DNA of 19,164 bases from Lachnospiraceae bacterium UBA7086 (GTDB lineage: Bacteria; Bacillota; Clostridia; Lachnospirales; Lachnospiraceae). Shown piece by piece: positions 14,622 through 19,164 of this stretch; within the stretch, counting starts at the first letter, position 1; every line of letters begins with the position of its first letter. The translations under genes and the position numbers were made by a program. The stretch covers positions 25,001-44,164 of the forward strand of contig DKZA01000013.1 in assembly GCA_002492525.1 (NCBI GenBank). The letters are read 5' to 3'. Below the pieces are notes generated by a model that ran no database searches, was not told the DNA's origin, and saw only the letters and a program-made list of their open reading frames with translations.

Positions 14622-15545
14622 GTGGACCGTGTCAGAAGGCAGCTTGGGTGCAGCGATTTCATACAGAGCACTGCTATAACGGAAAATATTACGGTGGCTG
14701 TGTTGGATACAGGCATAGGGAATCACCCTGATTTTGCCAACCGGATCATAGATTTTGCAGATTTTGTGAATGGGAAACTTGGCAGTTATGATGACAGTGG
14801 ACATGGCACCCATGTGGCAGGATGTGTGGGCGGTAGTGGATATGCTTCCAGAGGACGATACTGTGGTATTGCGCCCACATGCAGACTCTGCATTGGCAAG
14901 GTACTGGATTTAAACGGTGAAGGAAGCATTGAAAGCATGTACAAGGGCCTGCTTTGGGTTCTGCATAACAGAATCCGTTATCAGATCCGTGTATTGAATA
15001 TTTCGGTAGGAATCGGCTCTAGCGGTGACAAAGACCGGATGGTAGAATTGATAGGACTTTTGGATACTGTCTGGGAACAGGGGATTGTGGTGGTTTGTGC
15101 GGCTGGAAACAATGGTCCTAAGGAGAATACCATATCACCTCTTGGAAGCAGTCGCAAAGTGATAACCGTAGGGTGTCATGAGGGAGGCTTTTTTGGCGCA
15201 AGAAAGGATTTGTGTGAGAATTATTCGGGACGCGGCGGTGCGGATATGCTTTATCGCAAACCGGATCTGGTAGCACCCGGTACAGATGTAATTTCCTGTA
15301 ATGTCAATTGGCAGAGTGGTTTTGGTGGCGGTTATCGTAATGCTTATCTGAAAAAAAGCGGCACTTCCATGGCAACGCCTATTGTTTCCGGCGCAGCGGC
15401 TCTTTTCTTACAAAAATATCCCTATAGTAATAATGAACAGGTAAAACGAAAGATGATCTACAGTGCCACAGATTTAGGAGATTCCTGGAGCAAGCAAGGC
15501 TGGGGCATGTTAAATATTGGGAAATTATGTGGTTCCCCGCTATAG
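14622..15545 (+). CDS. Leaderless subtilisin-family (S8) serine protease
   Basis: Serine endopeptidase of 307 residues with a complete subtilase core: D29 in VAVLDTGI, H61 in GHGTHVAG, oxyanion N163 in AAGNNGP and S249 in GTSMATP. The chain starts almost at the catalytic domain, with neither signal peptide nor prodomain, and no upstream in-frame start is possible because a TAA stop lies at 14592-14594. Ten cysteines also suit a reducing, cytoplasmic setting. It therefore resembles intracellular subtilisins in location, though those carry a short N-terminal inhibitory extension that is barely present here. The start is GTG at 14622 with GGTGGAG 6 nt upstream. The gene lies directly behind the LRR operon terminator with no clear promoter of its own, so expression probably depends on read-through. 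A role in handling the LRR proteins before export is speculation. Confidence 0.9.
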   Translation: MDRVRRQLGCSDFIQSTAITENITVAVLDTGIGNHPDFANRIIDFADFVNGKLGSYDDSGHGTHVAGCVGGSGYASRGRYCGIAPTCRLCIGKVLDLNGEGSIESMYKGLLWVLHNRIRYQIRVLNISVGIGSSGDKDRMVELIGLLDTVWEQGIVVVCAAGNNGPKENTISPLGSSRKVITVGCHEGGFFGARKDLCENYSGRGGADMLYRKPDLVAPGTDVISCNVNWQSGFGGGYRNAYLKKSGTSMATPIVSGAAALFLQKYPYSNNEQVKRKMIYSATDLGDSWSKQGWGMLNIGKLCGSPL

Positions 15546-15623
15546 ATTGGAAAGTTGCTTTTCATTGGCATAGGTGTGAAAGTAACGGAAAAAAACTTAG
15601 ATTTAGAGGCAGGGATTTGTCTA

Positions 15624-15652
15624 TTGACAGAGTCCATTGGATTGTATACAAT
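15624..15652 (+). promoter_or_regulatory. Strong housekeeping promoter of the gntR-icd unit
   Basis: TTGACA (15624-15629), a 17-bp spacer and TACAAT (15647-15652) match the sigma-70/sigma-A consensus at 11 of 12 positions, the best promoter in the window. The transcript would have a leader of about 140 nt. Confidence 0.8.
15641..15652. promoter_or_regulatory. Probable GntR operator overlapping the -10
   Basis: ATTGTATACAAT is a perfect 12-bp palindrome that covers the whole -10 element. FadR-subfamily GntR regulators bind short palindromes with a GTATAC-like core, and the first gene downstream is such a regulator, so autorepression is the natural inference. Confidence 0.6.
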
Positions 15653-15676
15653 TATACGAGGGCTTCCCTTATACCA

Positions 15677-15705
15677 AAAGTAAATTTGCAATGAAAATTT
15701 ACTTT
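15677..15705 (+). other. Stable hairpin in the gntR leader
   Basis: AAAGTAAATTT (15677-15687) and AAATTTACTTT (15695-15705) form a perfect 11-bp stem with a 7-nt loop, within the leader between the promoter and gntR. It lacks a T run, so it is not a terminator. Smaller pairings follow (CGAG/CTCG, CCTTT/AAAGG). No known riboswitch fold is recognised. Confidence 0.5.
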
Positions 15706-15796
15706 GCGAGATCAGCTTTGCGGCCTCGGATAAGCGGAGACCTTTCCTATACCATAAAAGGAATAGCTTCTGGAATATCAGAAAGGGAAATGAAAA

Positions 15797-16495
15797 ATGG
15801 GAAATTATGATATTAAGCATGATGTGAATGATAAATATTCTCTACGGGGCAGGGTATTTCAGAAACTCAGGGAAGACATATTAAGCGGCAAGTACAAAGA
15901 ACATGAAGAACTCAAAGAAGTAGCCATTGGAGAGGAATTAGGGGTCAGCCGCACCCCGGTCAGAGAAGCTTTCAGACAGTTAGAGCTGGAAGGACTTTTA
16001 CAGATTGTACCGAACAAAGGCGCTTATGTTACTGGAATTACGGCAAAAGACGTGAAGGATATCTATATGATCCGTTCGCTTTTAGAGGGGCTTTGTGCAC
16101 GCCTTGCCACGGAGAAGATTACCAAGGAACAGATGGAGGAGATGGAAGAGAACATCTATCTGGCGGAATTTCATGAGGAAAAAGGGCATTTGGACCAGAT
16201 GGCGGAGCTGGACAACCGTTTCCATGATATTCTTTACGAAGCCTGTGATTCTAAGATGTTGGAACATACTTTGAAGGATTTTCATCAATATGTACTCCGT
16301 GTCAGACAAAGAACGCTTGCTACGAATACAAGAGGACGGGCTTCCAATGATGAGCACAGAAAGATTATGGAGGCTATCAAGGAAAAGGATGCGGACCGGG
16401 CGGAAAAGCTGGCTAACCAGCATATGATTAATGCCTATGACAATATGGTTAAAAACGGATTAAAAGAGATTTACGGTGACGAGAGCGATACTTAG
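15797..16495 (+). CDS. GntR-family transcriptional regulator, FCD (FadR) subfamily
   Basis: DNA-binding regulator of 232 residues. The winged helix-turn-helix lies at about 15-80 (LREDILSG, LGVSRTPVREAFRQLELEGLL, NKGAYV), the classic GntR signature. The FCD effector domain follows (about 86-215) with a likely metal site from D139 and H143 (LDNRFH), H187 (NDEH) and H209 (NQHM); such domains bind organic acids or metal. AAAGGG lies 9 nt before the ATG. It is 42 nt upstream of isocitrate dehydrogenase with no terminator between, and a perfect palindrome overlaps the promoter of the pair, so it probably controls both genes in response to a carboxylic acid such as citrate or a related compound. 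The effector is inference; the family call is firm. Confidence 0.92.
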   Translation: MGNYDIKHDVNDKYSLRGRVFQKLREDILSGKYKEHEELKEVAIGEELGVSRTPVREAFRQLELEGLLQIVPNKGAYVTGITAKDVKDIYMIRSLLEGLCARLATEKITKEQMEEMEENIYLAEFHEEKGHLDQMAELDNRFHDILYEACDSKMLEHTLKDFHQYVLRVRQRTLATNTRGRASNDEHRKIMEAIKEKDADRAEKLANQHMINAYDNMVKNGLKEIYGDESDT

Positions 16496-16537
16496 ACAGC
16501 CTGTGGAATATAAAACAGTAGAAAGGAAGATAAACAC

Positions 16538-17743
16538 ATGGATAAAATCACAATGACAACGCCTCTGGTGGAGATGGACGGAGATGAGATGACCAGGATT
16601 CTCTGGAAAATGATCAAGGAGGAATTACTGCTTCCCTATATTGATCTGAAGACAGAATATTATGATCTGGGACTTACATACCGCAATGAGACCAATGATC
16701 AGGTTACCATAGACTCGGCAGAAGCCACGAAAAAATATGGTGTGGCAGTAAAATGTGCAACGATTACGCCCAATGCTGCCAGAATGAGCGAATATCATCT
16801 GAAAGAAATGTGGAAGAGTCCCAACGGTACGATTCGTGCGCTTTTAGACGGTACTGTGTTCCGTGCGCCAATTATTGTAAAGGGGATTGAACCCTGCGTC
16901 AAGAACTGGGAAAAACCGATTACTTTGGCGCGTCACGCCTATGGCGATGTGTATAAGAATACGGAGATTAAGGTGCCGGGAGAAGGCAAGGCGGAACTTG
17001 TCTTTACGGCAAAGGACGGCACCCAGATTCGGGAGACTATCCATGAATTTACGGGCCCCGGTATCCTGCAGGGAATCCATAATACTGACAAATCCATTAC
17101 CAGCTTTGCCAGATCATGTTTTAACTATGCTTTGGATACAAAGCAGGATTTATGGTTTGCTACCAAAGATACCATTTCCAAAAAATATGATCATAACTTC
17201 AAAGATATCTTCCAGGAGATTTACGAGGCCGAGTATCAGCAGAAATTTGAGGATGCGGGGATTGAATATTTCTATACCCTGATTGATGATGCCGTGGCGC
17301 GGGTGATGAAAGCCAAAGGCGGTTTTATCTGGGCCTGCAAAAACTATGACGGAGACGTGATGAGTGATATGGTATCCTCTGCCTTTGGTTCCCTTGCCAT
17401 GATGACATCCGTTCTGGTATCCCCGGACGGCGTCTATGAATATGAGGCAGCTCACGGCACCGTGCAGAGACACTATTACAAACACCTGAAAGGAGAGGAG
17501 ACATCCACCAATTCCGTGGCAACTATCTTCGCCTGGACAGGCGCTCTTCGCAAACGCGGGGAAATGGATGCCAACAAAGACCTGATGGCTTTTGCCGACA
17601 AACTGGAAAAGGCTACGATCCAGACCATCGAAGAAGGCAAAATGACCAAAGACCTTGCCCTGATCACTTCCTTACAGGATGTAACAGTGTTAAACAGCGA
17701 AAACTTCATCAAAGAAATCAGAAAGACCCTTGAGAGCCTTTAA
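16538..17743 (+). CDS. icd: NADP-dependent isocitrate dehydrogenase (eukaryotic-type)
   Basis: Oxidises isocitrate to 2-oxoglutarate and CO2 with NADP, in the cytoplasm. At 401 residues it belongs to the subfamily that includes human IDH1/IDH2, not the E. coli Icd type. Substrate-binding SPNGTIR (94-100), R100, R109 and R132 (ARHAYGDVY) are all present and keep the human IDH1 numbering. Metal ligands D251, D273 and D277 are seen in LIDDAVARVMKAKGGFIW and CKNYDGDVMSD. NADP preference is supported by R311 and H312 in AAHGTVQRHY, which contact the 2'-phosphate in relatives. The ribosome binding site AAAGGAAG precedes the ATG by about 9 nt. In a fermentative anaerobe the likely job is to supply 2-oxoglutarate for glutamate synthesis and NADPH, as part of an incomplete TCA branch. 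No citrate synthase or aconitase gene is in the window. No clear terminator follows apart from the palindromes described separately. Confidence 0.96.
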   Translation: MDKITMTTPLVEMDGDEMTRILWKMIKEELLLPYIDLKTEYYDLGLTYRNETNDQVTIDSAEATKKYGVAVKCATITPNAARMSEYHLKEMWKSPNGTIRALLDGTVFRAPIIVKGIEPCVKNWEKPITLARHAYGDVYKNTEIKVPGEGKAELVFTAKDGTQIRETIHEFTGPGILQGIHNTDKSITSFARSCFNYALDTKQDLWFATKDTISKKYDHNFKDIFQEIYEAEYQQKFEDAGIEYFYTLIDDAVARVMKAKGGFIWACKNYDGDVMSDMVSSAFGSLAMMTSVLVSPDGVYEYEAAHGTVQRHYYKHLKGEETSTNSVATIFAWTGALRKRGEMDANKDLMAFADKLEKATIQTIEEGKMTKDLALITSLQDVTVLNSENFIKEIRKTLESL

Positions 17744-17772
17744 TTGTTATAAAAAATACTATAATAAAAACC

Positions 17773-17787
17773 TAAGATAATATCTTA
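17773..17787. repeat. Short AT-rich palindrome after icd
   Basis: TAAGATA and TATCTTA around a single A form a perfect palindrome in the AT-rich stretch behind icd. With no loop it is more likely a protein-binding site or chance in AT-rich DNA than a terminator. Confidence 0.3.
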
Positions 17788-17812
17788 TTAGATAAAATTT
17801 GTACAATAACCA

Positions 17813-17947
17813 GATGAGGTTTATAAGATTTAATGAGTGCCTCTTAAAAACCGTCGGCACTTAGCGACCGTATTATGGTCGCTTATGTGTCCGCTACGGT
17901 TTTTGAGAAGCGAAAGCGGGGCACGAATGAATCTTATAAACCTCATC
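17813..17947. repeat. 135-nt nested palindrome (MITE-like or structured RNA)
   Basis: The stretch folds back on itself at four levels. The outer 18 bases GATGAGGTTTATAAGATT (17813-17830) are perfectly complementary to 17930-17947. Inside, GTGCC (17837-17841) pairs with GGCAC (17920-17924), a 13-bp stem with AAAAACCGT (17842-17854) pairs with ACGGTTTTT (17896-17908), and GCGACC (17864-17869) pairs with GGTCGC (17877-17882). It lies between the convergent icd and ABC-F genes. It has no T run in either direction close to the stem, so it is not a standard terminator. The perfect outer arms suggest a non-autonomous mobile element or an intergenic palindromic repeat family; a bidirectional transcription stop by fold alone is also possible. 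Confidence 0.7.
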
Positions 17948-17980
17948 GTCCTTATTTCACAAACAAAAAATTTCTATTTT

Positions 17981-19164
17981 CTATTCCTCCAGCGATAATT
18001 CCTCCCATCGTTCGTATAATCCAACCAGCTCTTTCTCATTTTCTGTTTTTTCCCGGTCTAACTCCTGTAACTTTTCCACATTGGTACAGATATCCGGCGC
18101 ACACATAAGCGTCTCAATTTCCGTATTGCGTGTTTCCAGCAATTCAATCCGCTCTTCGCACTTTTTCAGATCATTTTCCCGCTTGCGTCTGGCGGCAGAC
18201 TGTTCTTTCTGTGCTTTCCAGTTCTGTTTCGTCTCAGATGCCGTATCCGCTGTGCTGTTTTCCGGCAGGCTGCCGACAGGTACCGGCCGGCCAGAGTGTT
18301 GGTATGCAGAGATTCTGGAACCATTGCTTTCTGTGTCAATCCGCGCAAGCTGTTCTTCTTTCTTCTCCAGATAGTAATCATAGTTGCCCAGATAGTTGGT
18401 AAGTACGCATCGGTTTAAATCCAGGATACGGCTGGCAGTCCGGTTGATAAAATACCGGTCATGGGAAACATACAGTACTGTACCGGTATAGGCGTTTAAG
18501 GCATCTTCCAGAATTTCTTTGGACATGATATCTAAATGGTTTGTAGGCTCATCCAGAATCAGGAAGTTGGCCTCTGACAGCATCAGCTTTGCCAGGGAAA
18601 TACGGCCCCGTTCCCCGCCGCTCAAGGTCTTGATGGTTTTAAAAACATCCTCTCCGGTGAAAAGGAAGGCAGCCAAAGTGTTTCGTATTTTCGTGTTTGT
18701 GAGAGACGGATAGTCATCGGAAATTTCTTCAAAGAGAGTTTTTTCCGGGTGGAGTACATGGTGTTCCTGATCATAATAACCAATCTGTACATTGGTTCCC
18801 AGACGAATGGTGCCATGGTCAGGGGGAAGCAGTTCATTTATCATCTTTAGGATGGTGGTTTTTCCCGTACCATTGTCGCCGATGATGGCCACATGTTCCC
18901 CCTTCTTAATCTCAAAGGAAAGATCGGTAAACAGGGTGAGCGCTCCAAAAGATTTGGACAGTGCCTCCACTTGCAGGACATCGTTGCCGCTGGGAAATTT
19001 CGGTTCCAGTTTAAGGTGCATATCGGCACGTACTTCTACCGGTTTTTCCAGTACCTCTATCTTACCTAACATTTTTTCCCGACTTTCCGCTCGTTTGATG
19101 GATTTTTCCCGATTGAAGGATTTGAGTTTTTCAATCACGGCTTCCTGATGTTTGATTTCCTGCT
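17981..19164 (-). CDS. ABC-F family ATPase, C-terminal part (gene continues beyond the window)
   Basis: The visible 393 residues are the end of the interdomain linker, the second ATP-binding domain and the C-terminal extension of an ABC-F protein; the start and the first ATPase domain lie beyond the right edge. The frame is open to the last base, and the linker motif FNREKSIKRAESREK begins about 15 residues in. In the second domain are Walker A GDNGTGKTT, the Q-loop in YYDQEH, signature LSGGERGR, Walker B LILDEPTNHLD and the switch SHDR. A charged coiled-coil tail of about 130 residues follows, as in the Uup/YdiF-type branch. ABC-F proteins lack membrane domains and act on ribosomes, either helping translation or protecting against antibiotics; sequence from this half alone does not say which. 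It converges on icd across the palindrome-bearing gap. Confidence 0.93.
   Translation of the reverse strand, partial: QEIKHQEAVIEKLKSFNREKSIKRAESREKMLGKIEVLEKPVEVRADMHLKLEPKFPSGNDVLQVEALSKSFGALTLFTDLSFEIKKGEHVAIIGDNGTGKTTILKMINELLPPDHGTIRLGTNVQIGYYDQEHHVLHPEKTLFEEISDDYPSLTNTKIRNTLAAFLFTGEDVFKTIKTLSGGERGRISLAKLMLSEANFLILDEPTNHLDIMSKEILEDALNAYTGTVLYVSHDRYFINRTASRILDLNRCVLTNYLGNYDYYLEKKEEQLARIDTESNGSRISAYQHSGRPVPVGSLPENSTADTASETKQNWKAQKEQSAARRKRENDLKKCEERIELLETRNTEIETLMCAPDICTNVEKLQELDREKTENEKELVGLYERWEELSLEE

Noticed and set aside
15554..15586. Hairpin behind the protease (GTTGCTTTTCA with TGAAAGTAAC)
   Set aside because: The stem has a bulge and a G-T pair and is followed by A rather than T, so it is not a convincing terminator on the plus strand; no minus-strand gene needs one here.
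17875..18108. Open frame of 77 codons over the palindrome and the ABC-F gene end
   Set aside because: It overlaps the palindrome and the antisense strand of the ABC-F gene and has no ribosome binding site.

Overview
The window looks like chromosomal DNA of a low-to-mid GC Gram-positive anaerobe, most likely a gut-type Clostridia (Lachnospiraceae-like). This is inferred from strong AGGAGG-type ribosome binding sites, occasional GTG starts, intrinsic terminators with long T runs, BspA-type leucine-rich-repeat surface proteins with Gram-positive sorting signals, a class B sortase and an ABC-F protein. No rRNA, tRNA or CRISPR array is visible.

Layout, left to right. (1) Positions 1 to about 1501 hold an IS30-family insertion sequence with one intact transposase on the minus strand. 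(2) Positions 1502-1750 are a gene-free stretch with three consecutive hairpins, followed by a Rpn-type PD-(D/E)XK nuclease/transposase gene (1751-2662). (3) Positions 2653-15545 are a surface-protein locus: a class B sortase with an unusual long cytoplasmic N-terminus (2756-3961), a soluble two-PAS chemoreceptor-like protein (4175-5680), a 1908-residue and a 941-residue BspA-like LRR protein in tandem (5949-11675 and 11699-14524), and a leaderless subtilisin-family protease (14622-15545) behind a terminator. (4) Positions 15624-17743 are a metabolic unit: a strong promoter overlapped by a perfect palindrome, a GntR/FCD regulator and NADP-type isocitrate dehydrogenase. (5) Positions 17744-17980 lie between convergent genes and hold a 135-nt nested palindrome. 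(6) From 17983 down to 17981 on the minus strand ends an ABC-F ATPase gene that runs in from beyond the right edge.

The part that reads most like a working system is region 3. The sortase and the first LRR gene are preceded by the same promoter-like block (24 of 30 bases identical, identical spacing). Both LRR proteins end in sorting signals of the type class B sortases of clostridia use (TPKTG and SPDTG), and share an unusual IHPKWF motif just after the predicted cleavage site. The simplest reading is a sortase and its two dedicated cell-wall substrates, expressed together. Whether the chemoreceptor-like protein and the protease belong to the system or are bystanders cannot be decided from this window.
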